DNA of 64,000 bases. Origin: Hymenobacter baengnokdamensis. Lineage in GTDB: Bacteria > Bacteroidota > Bacteroidia > Cytophagales > Hymenobacteraceae. The notes under the pieces were generated by a model. The model was not told the origin of the DNA. It saw nothing but the letters and a program-made list of their open reading frames with translations, and did no database searches. The translations under genes were made by a program, and so were the position numbers. Each line of letters starts with the position of its first letter. Position 1 is the first letter of the stretch. The stretch spans positions 1,674,001-1,738,000 of the forward strand of contig NZ_CP044285.1 in the NCBI RefSeq assembly GCF_008728635.1, read 5' to 3'. Shown piece after piece: positions 27,777-36,263 of this stretch.

Positions 27777-28019
27777 GGCGGTAAAAACAACGCGGCACCA
27801 GCGGCCGCCCGGTGAGAAAAAGAGGGCATCCCGCTCCGGTAGCCTGTAGCCTTACCGAATTGGGTTGGCAAACCTCGACCCTGGCTGTTCGGGCCGCGCG
27901 CCACTTTGCAAAGCCGGCACCTATAAGCTTAAATTTTTGTATAAGGCGTTGTTTTTTTGATAATTATGCTTTTGTAAAGATGGTGTCTTCCTCCGAAAGC
28001 GGTACGCCGGCAGCTATCC

Positions 28020-29669
28020 CTATTCCTCACGGATGCCGCTGAAGTACTCGCGCGGTGTCTGGTCGGTTTGCTTTTTGAAGGCGCGGTTGAAGGCCGTTTT
28101 AGAATTGAAGCCTACCTCCAGCGCCAGCGCCAAGAGCGTATAGTGACGGGCCTGCGGGGTAGCCATTAGCAGTTTGAACTCGTCTACCCGGTACGCATTG
28201 ACGAAGTCAAAGAAGTTTTGGCCGAAGCCTTCATTAATGACTTTGGATAGCACATGCGGCGGTAGCTGAAGGCCGGCGGCCAGCTCGTGAATCGTCAGGC
28301 TGGGGTTTAGGTAGGGCTTGTGCTGCTGCATATAGCCAGCCACCGCAGCCTGGGCAGCGGGAAGGTCCAACGCGCCCAGGGCGCGCGGCGGGCGCGGCAC
28401 TGCCGCAGGCACCTCGGGTGGCAGCGCCTGTGCGGGCTGCTGCTCGGCGGCCTCCACCGCTACTGGGTGCGCCGCCGCGGGGGCCGGCACCAGCCGAAAG
28501 ATTTCGGGCTGATGCAGCACAACGTAGCCCAGAAAATAAGGCAGCGTGGAAAACACAAGCCAAATCAGTGCCTCGTCTCGTGCGGCAAGCGTGTACACGT
28601 CGAACGCGGCCCAGCGGCTGGCCAGCACTATGCCAAACAGAAAGCCCCATACTACCAGGCACACTGCCTGAATACCCAGTACCGTAGAGAGGTAGCGCAG
28701 GTTCTGGGCATAAGACACGCTGGCCTCGTACTGCCGGGTGTAGGCCCGGATAACCCGGCGGCATGCCAGCCAGTAGGCGCCGCCCACCAGCAGCGCCGCC
28801 AGCCCGGTAGCCAGCAGCACGGCCCGCAGCCCCGCCTCATGGCTCACCAGCCGCAGCTGAAACTCGTAGCTATCGAGCAGAAAGTAGGGCAGGTAAGCCA
28901 GCAGCTGCAGCGCCGAGGGTATAAAATGCAGCCACTGCCGCGGCGGCGGCGCCTCATTGAACAGCAGCCGGCGGATGTAGCCATAAAACAGCGGCCCGTA
29001 GAGAAACCAGATAAAGTCCGGCAGCAGCGTCAGCTGCGGGTAGGCATTGGCCACGGTGCGGTAGCTGCTGACCACCGTGAGCAGCGTGCAGCCGGCGCCC
29101 AGCCCCAAAAGTCCGAGCAGCCAGCGATTGGCCGTCCGGTTGGCCTGCTGAATGCTCGGAATGGCAATTAAAAGCAATACTGCCTGAAAGCACGAAAAAA
29201 GCAGCAGCAGGTCGTAGAGCGAATAGAACTGAAAGGTGCCGCTCAGGTCTTCCCAGCTTTGTACGCGCACTTCTATGTCGCCGGCCTGCGCCTGCTGGCG
29301 CGTAGCTACGCGGTTGGCCCGCACCTGCCCGTGGCCGCTCCCCTCAATGGCGGCCCAGCTGCCCCGTGACACTTTGTATTCAAACCGGGCCTGCGGCGTG
29401 CGCAGCGTGAGGCCAAGCAGGCCGCTGGCCTGCCGGCGAAATCGGAAGCGGGCATCAGCTGGCTGCCAGTGATTAAACGACCCGGCCAGGTAAAGCGCCG
29501 CATCGACGGGCGTATTGGCCGGTAAGCTGGTCAGAACGAAATGATAGGGCAGCGTATCGCCGGAAACCGGGGCCAGTAAACGGGGAGCAGCGGCGGCCCG
29601 TTCCGCCAGAGACAAGTTCGCCAGTAGCAAGAAGGCGAAGAAAAAACTAAACCGAGCTCGGGCAAACAC
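28020..29669 (-). CDS. Membrane-bound AraC-family regulator with extracytoplasmic CBM48/AMPK-like domain
   Basis: From GTG 29669 the protein has 549 residues. A signal peptide (FARARFSFFFAFLLLANLSLAERAAA) is followed at about 55-130 by a glycogen-binding-like beta sandwich. Its strands ALYLAGSFNHWQPAD, GLLGLTLRTP and RFEYKVSRGSWAAIE match the AMPK/CBM48-type pattern 'GSFN.W......G.W...L.L..G.YEYK...G.W'. Seven membrane helices span about 150-390. A Pro/Ala linker leads to an AraC helix-turn-helix pair at about 455-545 (LTIHELAAGLQLP..., ALEVGFNSKTAFNRAFKKQTDQTPREYF). It likely senses alpha-glucans outside the membrane and acts on DNA inside. I reject an upstream GTG at 29735 because it lies in the preceding gene's terminator hairpin. 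It lies upstream of, and co-directional with, the amylase gene, its probable target. Confidence 0.82.
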   Translation of the reverse strand: MFARARFSFFFAFLLLANLSLAERAAAAPRLLAPVSGDTLPYHFVLTSLPANTPVDAALYLAGSFNHWQPADARFRFRRQASGLLGLTLRTPQARFEYKVSRGSWAAIEGSGHGQVRANRVATRQQAQAGDIEVRVQSWEDLSGTFQFYSLYDLLLLFSCFQAVLLLIAIPSIQQANRTANRWLLGLLGLGAGCTLLTVVSSYRTVANAYPQLTLLPDFIWFLYGPLFYGYIRRLLFNEAPPPRQWLHFIPSALQLLAYLPYFLLDSYEFQLRLVSHEAGLRAVLLATGLAALLVGGAYWLACRRVIRAYTRQYEASVSYAQNLRYLSTVLGIQAVCLVVWGFLFGIVLASRWAAFDVYTLAARDEALIWLVFSTLPYFLGYVVLHQPEIFRLVPAPAAAHPVAVEAAEQQPAQALPPEVPAAVPRPPRALGALDLPAAQAAVAGYMQQHKPYLNPSLTIHELAAGLQLPPHVLSKVINEGFGQNFFDFVNAYRVDEFKLLMATPQARHYTLLALALEVGFNSKTAFNRAFKKQTDQTPREYFSGIREE

Positions 29670-29697
29670 GTTGGAAAGCTGTTTAAAAGAAGCAAAA

Positions 29698-29742
29698 TAA
29701 GCGGGTGAACCGGAGCTTTCCGTTACCGGGCTCACCCGCTTA
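29698..29742 (-). terminator. Terminator between the lipoprotein gene and the AraC regulator
   Basis: On the minus strand TAAGCGGGTGA and TCACCCGCTTA form a perfect 11-base stem, with an inner CCGG/CCGG pairing, followed by TTTTGCTTCTTTT. It serves the gene ending at 29797. Confidence 0.75.
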
Positions 29743-29796
29743 CTTTACTTCCCCTAAAAGCGGCTCGCGTCATTTTTTGCCCAGTAGAGCAGCTGT

Positions 29797-30366
29797 TTAG
29801 TCGGCCGTAGCCACTTCGGTGGCGTTGATAGTGAGGTCAAATTTTTCGTGGGCGGCGGTTTCGCCCGTCAGGTGCGTAGTGGCCGGGCCTTTGCCGCCGC
29901 CATACGTCAGGCTGAGCTGACCTTTGCCCTCGGGCCGGCTGGCATCACGCAGGGTATTGACGTTGAGCGAGTAGCCACCCAGCAGTGGGCCGAAGGAAAT
30001 AGTGGTCTGGAAGCCCGAGGTAGCGGTTTTGTCGCCTTTCACATCGTCTACCACCAGCTGCACGCTGCTCAGCTCGTTGGGCTTTTTATCATTTTCGGAG
30101 TATTGGTTGCCAAACTGGCCTTTGCCGGCAAAGCCGTAGCTGGCGCCGCCCTCGTGCATCACGGCATCGTAGGTGCCGGCGTGCGGGCCGCCCGCGACTA
30201 CCAGGTGAATGGTACCCTTTGAATCTCCGGCGGCGGCGGTCGGTGCCGGAGCGGCCGCCGATGTGGTATTGGCCGCGCTCGCAGTCTGGCTGGCCGGGTC
30301 GGCGGCAGTGGAGCAGGCAGCCAGCACCAGCAGTGTGAGCGGGTAAATAGGAGTGATAATATTCAT
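29797..30366 (-). CDS. Hypothetical lipoprotein, 189 residues
   Basis: The lipobox VLAAC places the modified Cys at about residue 18. It is followed by an Ala/Thr/Pro-rich linker of some 30 residues and a beta-rich domain (GTIHLVVAGGPHAGTYDA, SVQLVVDDVKGDK, GYSLNVNTLRD, FDLTINATEVA). The family is not recognised, but the pattern suits a small outer-membrane lipoprotein of eight or more strands. It is transcribed in the same direction as the VCBS gene 52 bases upstream of it and is closed by its own terminator at 29698-29742. Confidence 0.72.
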   Translation of the reverse strand: MNIITPIYPLTLLVLAACSTAADPASQTASAANTTSAAAPAPTAAAGDSKGTIHLVVAGGPHAGTYDAVMHEGGASYGFAGKGQFGNQYSENDKKPNELSSVQLVVDDVKGDKTATSGFQTTISFGPLLGGYSLNVNTLRDASRPEGKGQLSLTYGGGKGPATTHLTGETAAHEKFDLTINATEVATAD

Positions 30367-30418
30367 TTTTTACTATATTAAAAAGCTATTTGTTTAATGA
30401 GTGTGGGCAATGCTGCCC

Positions 30419-31885
30419 CTAGCGAACTACCAGGCGCTGAAGCGGCAGCAGGGTAGGGTCTCCGTGGTCGGTGTGCGTGGCAATGCGCACCAGGTAGCTG
30501 CCGCTGGGCAGGCCCGTGGTGGGTAGGGCCGCGCGGCCCTGGCCCTGGGCAACGGCCAGCGTGGTGTGGGCTACCACCTGGCCCAGGCTATTGAGCAGCG
30601 TAGCTTCCAGGCTGCGTACTTCGGCAGGCAGGCTGCTGGCCAGCAGGGTGCTGCCCTCAGCTGCCGAAGCCGGGTTGGGAAACACCGTGGCCTGGGGCTG
30701 CCCCGCCGCGGCTGGCTGGGTAGCCAGCGTGGCCGTGCGGTTGAGGAGCACACCCACCGTATTGTCACCGGCATTGGCGGCCACAATGTCCAGCTTACCG
30801 TCTTTGTTAACGTCGCTGACCGCCACGTTGTAGGGCTGCTGCTGGCCGGCGGCCGCCCGGCCGCTGGTAGAGAGCACTAGCGCCGTCGCGAAGGTGCCGT
30901 TTTGCTTGTTCAGCAGCACGCTGGCAGTACCGTCATCTTCGTTGGCCGTAATGATGTCGGGGTAGCCATCGCCATTCATATCGCCGAGTACCACGCCGTA
31001 GGGCGCACTTTTTGGCCCGGCCGGGTAAGCCGTACCGGCTTTAAACGTGCCATCCTTTTTGTTGAGCAGCACATCGGCATTGCCTACGTTGTCGGCCGTA
31101 ACAATATCCGGGTAGCCATCCTTATCGACGTCGCCGACGGCTACGCCGACCAGGCTGCTGTTGGCCCCGGCCGGATACGCCACGCTGGGGCCAAACGTCC
31201 CGTCCTTTTTGTTGAGCAGCACCGCCGCGCTGCCCGAAAGCAGGGTAGTTACGATGTCGGGGTAGCCATCCTTGTTTACATCGCCCAGGGCCAGGCCGGT
31301 GGGGAGGGTACTTTTACCGGTCGGGTAAAGGGCCACGCTGGTAAATGTGCCGTCTTTCTTATTGAGCAGCACGCCGATATCGTCGGTATAGAAGTTGGCC
31401 GTAACAATATCCGGGTAGCCATCGCCATTCACATCGCCGGCTGCCAGAAACTGCGGGAAGCTGCTGGCTTCGGTAGAATACGTGACAGCCGCGGCAAAGG
31501 TGCCATCCTTTTTATTCAGCAGCACGCTCACCGAGCCACTTACCTCGCTACTCGCTACAATGTCACTATAGCCATCTTTGTTGAAGTCGCTGAGTGTCAC
31601 GCCGAGGGGAGTAGCGAAGCCCGCTGCATCGGCCACATACGTGACGGGTGCCCCGAACGTGCCGTCTTTCTGGTTGAGCAGCACCGCGATGTTATTGCTC
31701 GTAAAATACGTGGTGACTAGGTCGGGGTAGCCGTCGCCGTTTATATCGCCGGCCGCGATGCCGCTGGGGCTGCTGTTGGCCCCGGTAGCGTAGAGTGCTA
31801 CCGGCGCAAACGTCTGGGCCTGTGCCACGCGGGCCGGCTCTGTCAGCAGCGCCAAGGCTGCTACGAAGAGAAAACGCTGTATCAT
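30419..31885 (-). CDS. T9SS-secreted VCBS/FG-GAP repeat protein
   Basis: The 488-residue protein has a signal peptide (cleavage near RVAQAQ). Seven repeats of about 55 residues follow, each with a calcium-binding-like loop D.N.DGYPDIV and the strand VLLNKKDGTF, matching a seven-bladed FG-GAP/VCBS propeller. The C-terminal 85 residues form a T9SS type A sorting domain (FPNPASAAEGSTLLA ... LPSGSYLVRI). It should be placed on the cell surface by T9SS, where such propellers act in binding or adhesion. No catalytic residues are evident. The seven near-identical repeats suggest internal duplication. Confidence 0.88.
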   Translation of the reverse strand: MIQRFLFVAALALLTEPARVAQAQTFAPVALYATGANSSPSGIAAGDINGDGYPDLVTTYFTSNNIAVLLNQKDGTFGAPVTYVADAAGFATPLGVTLSDFNKDGYSDIVASSEVSGSVSVLLNKKDGTFAAAVTYSTEASSFPQFLAAGDVNGDGYPDIVTANFYTDDIGVLLNKKDGTFTSVALYPTGKSTLPTGLALGDVNKDGYPDIVTTLLSGSAAVLLNKKDGTFGPSVAYPAGANSSLVGVAVGDVDKDGYPDIVTADNVGNADVLLNKKDGTFKAGTAYPAGPKSAPYGVVLGDMNGDGYPDIITANEDDGTASVLLNKQNGTFATALVLSTSGRAAAGQQQPYNVAVSDVNKDGKLDIVAANAGDNTVGVLLNRTATLATQPAAAGQPQATVFPNPASAAEGSTLLASSLPAEVRSLEATLLNSLGQVVAHTTLAVAQGQGRAALPTTGLPSGSYLVRIATHTDHGDPTLLPLQRLVVR

Positions 31886-31943
31886 AGCTTAAAAGTCAAA
31901 AAGTTAGGGAGACAGGAATTTGAAAAAGCAAAAGCCAGGGGAG

Positions 31944-31991
31944 CCCGGTTTTAGCCGGCCGCCCGGCTGTTGGCTACCAGCTAAAACCGGG
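31944..31991 (-). terminator. Hairpin at the end of the barrel-protein gene
   Basis: CCCGGTTTTAGC (31944-31955) is the exact inverse of GCTAAAACCGGG (31980-31991), the second of which contains the stop codon of the minus-strand barrel gene. A T-rich stretch (GGCTTTTGCTTTTTC) follows on the minus strand. Confidence 0.6.
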
Positions 31992-32715
31992 CGGCTAAAC
32001 CCACTTTGAGGTAAGACTGGTCGTAGCCCAGCTCCGCAAAAGCCCCGATGCCAGGCGTGAAGAAGTAGCGCCCGCCCACGAACACGCCCATTGTGCCGTA
32101 GCCCGACCCATCCGAGCCACTGCCGCTCAGGCTGCCGTCGTAGCTGGTGTGCAGGTAGCGCAGCCCCAGTCCCAGCCCGGCGTAGCCATCCAGCTTCTCC
32201 GACACGGGGTAGTGGAAGGCGCCGCGCGCCAGCAGCACCACGTCGCTGTAGTGCCACTTATCGCCGCCGCCCAAGTCGTAGGTTGCTCCCTGGTAGCCAA
32301 TTATGCCACCCAGGCCCAGGTAGCCCGGCCCCAGGGCCAGCACACTGCGCTCGTACGAAAGACTCACGGCCGGCGATTGCGAGGAACTGCCCCCAAACAG
32401 CCCGGCCCCGTAGTCATAGCGGCTGCCCACCCCGACGCCCAGGCTCACTACGCTGCTGCCAACTGCAAAGGGTACAGCGGCCGCCCTGGGGCTGGTCACC
32501 TGGGTCGTAGCCACCGGGGCTGTCGGGGTAGGGGCTGGCTGGGGCGCTGCTACCGGCTTGGCCGGCGTAGCGGCGGCTACTGGTTTGGCCGGCACTTTGA
32601 GTGGCGTTTTAGCAGTCGGCTTGGCTACCGGCTTGGGGCTAGCCTGGGCCGAAGCCTCCAGTGGCAGGCAAAAGGCGGAGGCCGTAGCCAGCATCAGAAG
32701 GGAAAGTGTTTTCAT
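31981..32715 (-). CDS. Outer-membrane beta-barrel protein with Pro/Ala-rich N-terminal linker
   Basis: The 244-residue protein has a signal peptide (residues 1-24, EASAQA) and a Lys/Pro/Ala-rich linker at about 25-80 resembling the periplasmic linkers of TonB or peptidoglycan-spanning proteins. From about 85 to the end it shows alternating hydrophobic/polar strands with many Gly and Tyr (VVSLGVGVGSRYDYG, GYAGLGLGLRYLHT, GVFVGGRYFF, GAFAELGYDQSYLKVGLAARF). It ends in Phe, as expected of an outer-membrane barrel recognised by BAM. Eight strands are plausible. The function is unknown. Confidence 0.78.
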   Translation of the reverse strand: MKTLSLLMLATASAFCLPLEASAQASPKPVAKPTAKTPLKVPAKPVAAATPAKPVAAPQPAPTPTAPVATTQVTSPRAAAVPFAVGSSVVSLGVGVGSRYDYGAGLFGGSSSQSPAVSLSYERSVLALGPGYLGLGGIIGYQGATYDLGGGDKWHYSDVVLLARGAFHYPVSEKLDGYAGLGLGLRYLHTSYDGSLSGSGSDGSGYGTMGVFVGGRYFFTPGIGAFAELGYDQSYLKVGLAARF

Positions 32716-33307
32716 TTTGTAAGCTGTTTATAGTGAAGAAGATGAACTGAAGTGGTAGTAAGATTTCGCTCGGAATAAGATATAGATATACCCTCGTTCA
32801 GCGCGGGGCAGTAGGGTAGGGCAAAGGTGGCCGACCCGCCTACTCCGACGTTAGCACTTCCGTAACAATTAGTGTGATTATCGTAACAGCGAGGACTTGC
32901 CTCAGCCGCTGGCAGCTGGTTGGAGCGAGGCTAGGGCGCGGGACGCCGGGTAGTCGGGGCAGGTCGAAGCTGCCGTTGCGGTAAAAGCAGCCGTAGGGGG
33001 CCGGCACATCGGCGAACACGTCGCGCAGATGTACCGCCTCATTCAGGTGGCCCGGCCCCGAAAAGACGCAGTGGATTTGGGTGGCCACGTGGCGCTCGCT
33101 GCTCGGCGTAGCCGCGTGGCGCTGGAGGGAGCCGGGGGAGCGGCGGGGCCGCCGCCAGCACCGGCTGCCCACTCAAAAGCACCCCAGGCGGCGCGTACTC
33201 GGAACGTAGAAACGTGGCTAAGCAGGTTCATAGCAGTGAGTTGATTACGCTGCAAACCTAGCCTTTTGCCCCAGGGGCTGTCAATAGAACAAACGTGGGG
33301 GTAGCCC
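32716..33307. other. Intergenic region between the barrel gene and the LuxR regulator gene
   Basis: About 590 bases. The first 120 are A/T-richer and should hold the promoter of the barrel gene. The remainder includes a possible broken minus-strand gene (see 32840-33231). I see no RNA gene or repeat. Confidence 0.5.
32840..33231 (-). pseudogene. Possible frameshifted remnant of a small gene
   Basis: ATG 33231 opens MNLLSHVSTFRVRAAW and runs to a stop at 33043. The overlapping frame that ends at 32840 has GC-rich third codon positions and protein-like content (VFSGPGHLNEAVHLRDVFADVPAPYGCFYRNGSFDLP). The two could be parts of one gene separated by a frameshift near 33090-33170. No family is recognised, and chance open frames are common at this GC content. 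Confidence 0.25.
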
Positions 33308-33940
33308 TCAGCGGTCGAAGAACTTGTTGAGCGCTTCGGTCCGGTTTTGTACGTGCAGCTTCTGGTAGATGCGGTGAATGTGCTGGCGCACGGTATGCAC
33401 GCTGATGCCCAGCTGCCCGGCAATTTCCTTGTAGAGCAAGCCCTTGGCCAGCGCCGCCAGCACGTCGTGCTCGCGGGGCGAGAGCTCGCCGGGCATCTCC
33501 TGGGGGGTGGGGGCGGGCTGAAAGGTGGCCACCAGCTTGCGGGCAATGCTGGCACTCATGGGCGAGCCGCCGTCACGCAGCTCCAGCAGGGCATCTACCA
33601 GCTTGTGGGGTGGCGTACGCTTCAGCAGGTAGCCGCTGGCCCCGGCCGCCAGGGCCGCAAACACCTGGTCGCTATCCTCATACACGGTAAAGACCACAAA
33701 CTCCAGCTCGGCAAAGCGGCGCTTGGCTTCGCGGATGCAGGCAATGCCGCCCATGCCCGGCAGGTTGAGGTCCATGATAACCAGGGCCGGCAGCAGCCCC
33801 GGCCGCAGCTCGTCCAGAAATGCCTCGGCCGAGTTGTAGGCGGCCAGGCAGCTAAACTCCGCCGTTTGATTGAGCAGAAAGCGCAGGCCCTCACGAATGT
33901 CGGGCAGGTCTTCGACCACACTGATGCGGGTTTTTTCCAT
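33308..33940 (-). CDS. NarL/LuxR-family response regulator, partner of the TPR kinase
   Basis: The 210-residue protein has an N-terminal receiver with E10-D11, the phosphoacceptor Asp57 in IMDLNLPG, Thr in FTVYEDSD and Lys in LLKRTPP. A LuxR/GerE HTH follows at about 150-208 (LSPREHDVLAALAKGLLYKEIAGQLGISVHTVRQHIHRIYQKL). It lies 46 bases after the stop of the TPR histidine kinase on the same strand, so the pair forms a two-component system in which the kinase phosphorylates Asp57 and the HTH acts on DNA. Targets are unknown; the surface-protein genes downstream are possible. Confidence 0.92.
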   Translation of the reverse strand: MEKTRISVVEDLPDIREGLRFLLNQTAEFSCLAAYNSAEAFLDELRPGLLPALVIMDLNLPGMGGIACIREAKRRFAELEFVVFTVYEDSDQVFAALAAGASGYLLKRTPPHKLVDALLELRDGGSPMSASIARKLVATFQPAPTPQEMPGELSPREHDVLAALAKGLLYKEIAGQLGISVHTVRQHIHRIYQKLHVQNRTEALNKFFDR

Positions 33941-33986
33941 ACCGTGAAGTTGGGTAGTTGAAGCCTGGCCGGCAATAGCACGAAAG

Positions 33987-35975
33987 TTAGGCCGGCAGCG
34001 GCGACCAGAGGCGCACGCGGGTGCCGGCGGGCCCGCTTTCCAGGCTTAGCTGCCCGGCCAGCTGGCTCATGCGGGCGTGCATGTTGGTCAGGCCGTTGCC
34101 GAGGCGGCAGTTCGCCGGCGCTGCCGCCTCGGCAGGCAAGCCCTGCCCATCGTCGTGCACGCATACGTGCAGGCCACCCCGAAAGTGTATTTGGATGGCT
34201 ACGCGCCGGCAGGCCGCGTGCTTGATGGCGTTGTGAACGGCCTCCCGCACCACCAGGTACACGTTGCGCCGCACCTCTTTAGCTACGCGCAGGCCCGGCA
34301 CGGGCTCCTCAATGTCAAAGTGGTACTCGAGGCCGGCATCATCGAGCAGCTCGGCCGTGTTGGTACGCAGGTACAGCACCAGCGATTCGAGCGTATCGTG
34401 GGCGTCGTTGAGGGTCCAGATGACCTCGTTCATCTTGCCCACCAGCTGGCTGGCCGCCTGACTAATGCGGGCCGCCGCCGACAGCGCCTGCGCGGGCGGC
34501 CCCTGCAAAGCATGGCTTAGGTAAAGGATAGCGGTGAGGCCCGCTCCCAGGTCGTCGTGCATTTCCTGGCTGATGCGCTGGCGCTCCTGCGCCTGGCCGT
34601 CGAGCAGGGCTTTGAGGCGCTGGGCCTCCGCTTCGGCGCGGAGCGTTTGCAGGCGCTGGGCGTCCAGCTTATGACGTTGGCGGTAGTAGCGATAGGTGCT
34701 AAGCAGCAGCAGCCCCAGCAGGCCGACGCCCACCCCGGCGGCCAGCAGCCAGCCGCGCTGCTGGGCCACCTGGTGTTGGCGCAGCAGCAGCGTGCGGCGC
34801 TGCTGGGCCAGCGCAGCACGCTGCTGCTGCACACGGTAGCGGGTTTCCACTTCCTGAGCGCTTTTCTGCACGGCTGCGCCGAGCAGCGTCTCTGCCAAGG
34901 CATCGGCCTGGCGGCGCAGGCGTTGGCCCGCAACCAGCCGGCCCTGCGCCACGGCAACGTCGGCCAGCACATCATAGCAGTCGCGCTGTACCTTCTTAAT
35001 ACCATGCCGGCTCGCCAAGTTCAGGCCCTGGCGGGCATATTGTTCAGCCTGCCCATACTGCTGGGCCAGGTAGTAGCTGAGGGCCATACCTTTACGGGCT
35101 TCGGCCTGCCCTTCCACATCATGAATCGAATCGGCCAGCTGCACTGCCTGTTGGTACAGCGGCCGGGCTCGGGCCGGGTCCTCAAGCTGCACATACAGGT
35201 CGGCCAGGTTAAAAACAATACTTTTTTGGGCCTCCACTACACGCAGCTTTCTGGCCAGGACATAGCCGCGCTGGTAAGCAGCCAGCGACTCCCGCAGGTG
35301 CCCGGTAGCCTTATAGGTGTTGCCTAGCTGTATGCAGGCCAGGGTTACCAGATAGTCGTCGTGCATCGTCTCGCCCAGGGCCAGCGCCTGCCGGCCGCAG
35401 CGCAGCGCCTGCGCATTCTGGTGTAAGTTATCGTAGCACACACTCAGGCTGTTGTAAAGTAATGACAACGAAGATTGGTCGTGCAGTGCCTCGAGCAGGG
35501 GCCGTGCCTGTAGCATGGTAGCAATGGCCAGCGGGTAATTTTCCTGGCGCAGGTACACGTTGGACAGGTTACCAAGCGACACCGCCAGGTAGCGCCGTAA
35601 ATGGTAGCGGCGGCTTAGCGCCACTGCTCGCTGGTTGAGTTGTGCCGACTCGGCAAACCGCCCCTCTACGTTCAGCACGGAAGTATAATTAGCAATGTAT
35701 TTTGCCACGCCCAGCGGGTAGTGCAAGCGCTCGCTGAGGCGGCCCGCCCGCTGGTAGAGTGCCTTAGCCGAGTCGGGCTGACTACCTTCATACAGCTGGC
35801 CCAGCTGAATGAGGCGCAGCACCCGGTTGGTGTCGATGGGCTGGGCATTGAGCAGGGCGCGCAAACTGTCGCGCTGCCAATGCATATTCAGGCCCATCTG
35901 CCCGTGGCTGTGTTGCGGCAGCAGCCCGAGTAGCCCCATGATGATAAAAAAGCTTTTACGGAAGAACGCCTGCAT
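33987..35975 (-). CDS. TPR-containing sensor histidine kinase (HisKA_3 type)
   Basis: The 662-residue protein has a signal peptide or N-terminal anchor (FFIIMGLLGLLPQHSHG). About seven tetratricopeptide repeats follow at about 40-360 (for example ALYQRAGRLSERLHYPLGVAKY). Then come a coiled segment (QQQRAALAQQRRTLLLRQHQ), one membrane helix at about 408-428, a cytosolic coiled coil, and a HisKA_3 domain with the phosphoacceptor His in QRISQEMHDDLGAG (about 472). The HATPase_c domain has an N-box VREAVHNAIKHA and G-boxes DDGQGL and GNGLTNM. The TPR region is extracytoplasmic and presumably binds a peptide or protein. This layout is common in Bacteroidota and pairs with LuxR-type regulators such as the adjacent gene. 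Confidence 0.92.
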   Translation of the reverse strand: MQAFFRKSFFIIMGLLGLLPQHSHGQMGLNMHWQRDSLRALLNAQPIDTNRVLRLIQLGQLYEGSQPDSAKALYQRAGRLSERLHYPLGVAKYIANYTSVLNVEGRFAESAQLNQRAVALSRRYHLRRYLAVSLGNLSNVYLRQENYPLAIATMLQARPLLEALHDQSSLSLLYNSLSVCYDNLHQNAQALRCGRQALALGETMHDDYLVTLACIQLGNTYKATGHLRESLAAYQRGYVLARKLRVVEAQKSIVFNLADLYVQLEDPARARPLYQQAVQLADSIHDVEGQAEARKGMALSYYLAQQYGQAEQYARQGLNLASRHGIKKVQRDCYDVLADVAVAQGRLVAGQRLRRQADALAETLLGAAVQKSAQEVETRYRVQQQRAALAQQRRTLLLRQHQVAQQRGWLLAAGVGVGLLGLLLLSTYRYYRQRHKLDAQRLQTLRAEAEAQRLKALLDGQAQERQRISQEMHDDLGAGLTAILYLSHALQGPPAQALSAAARISQAASQLVGKMNEVIWTLNDAHDTLESLVLYLRTNTAELLDDAGLEYHFDIEEPVPGLRVAKEVRRNVYLVVREAVHNAIKHAACRRVAIQIHFRGGLHVCVHDDGQGLPAEAAAPANCRLGNGLTNMHARMSQLAGQLSLESGPAGTRVRLWSPLPA

Positions 35976-36263
35976 AAATAAAAGCCGCGGGATACTTACT
36001 GGTAAATACTGCGTAGTTACAAATAAATCAGCGAATTAGCGCGCTATTTCGCTCCGCCCTAAAATAAACGCTCCAGGCCGCTCTGCAATCGCTAGCGCGC
36101 CCGTAAAACCCTCTTGCCGCTGCCGTAAGGGCCAGCCCGGTAGGTTACCCGCCAGGGTGTAGCATCAGCTATAAGCTGCTGGCGGTAATTATACCTGGGA
36201 AAGACTGAAATATGCCTCTGCAAATACTTGAGGCGCACTTGTTTGTAGGTCGGCGGCTACTTA

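Noticed and set aside
29670..29735. Upstream GTG start for the AraC regulator
   Set aside because: It lies within the perfect terminator stem of the preceding gene; the GTG at 29669 begins a proper signal peptide.
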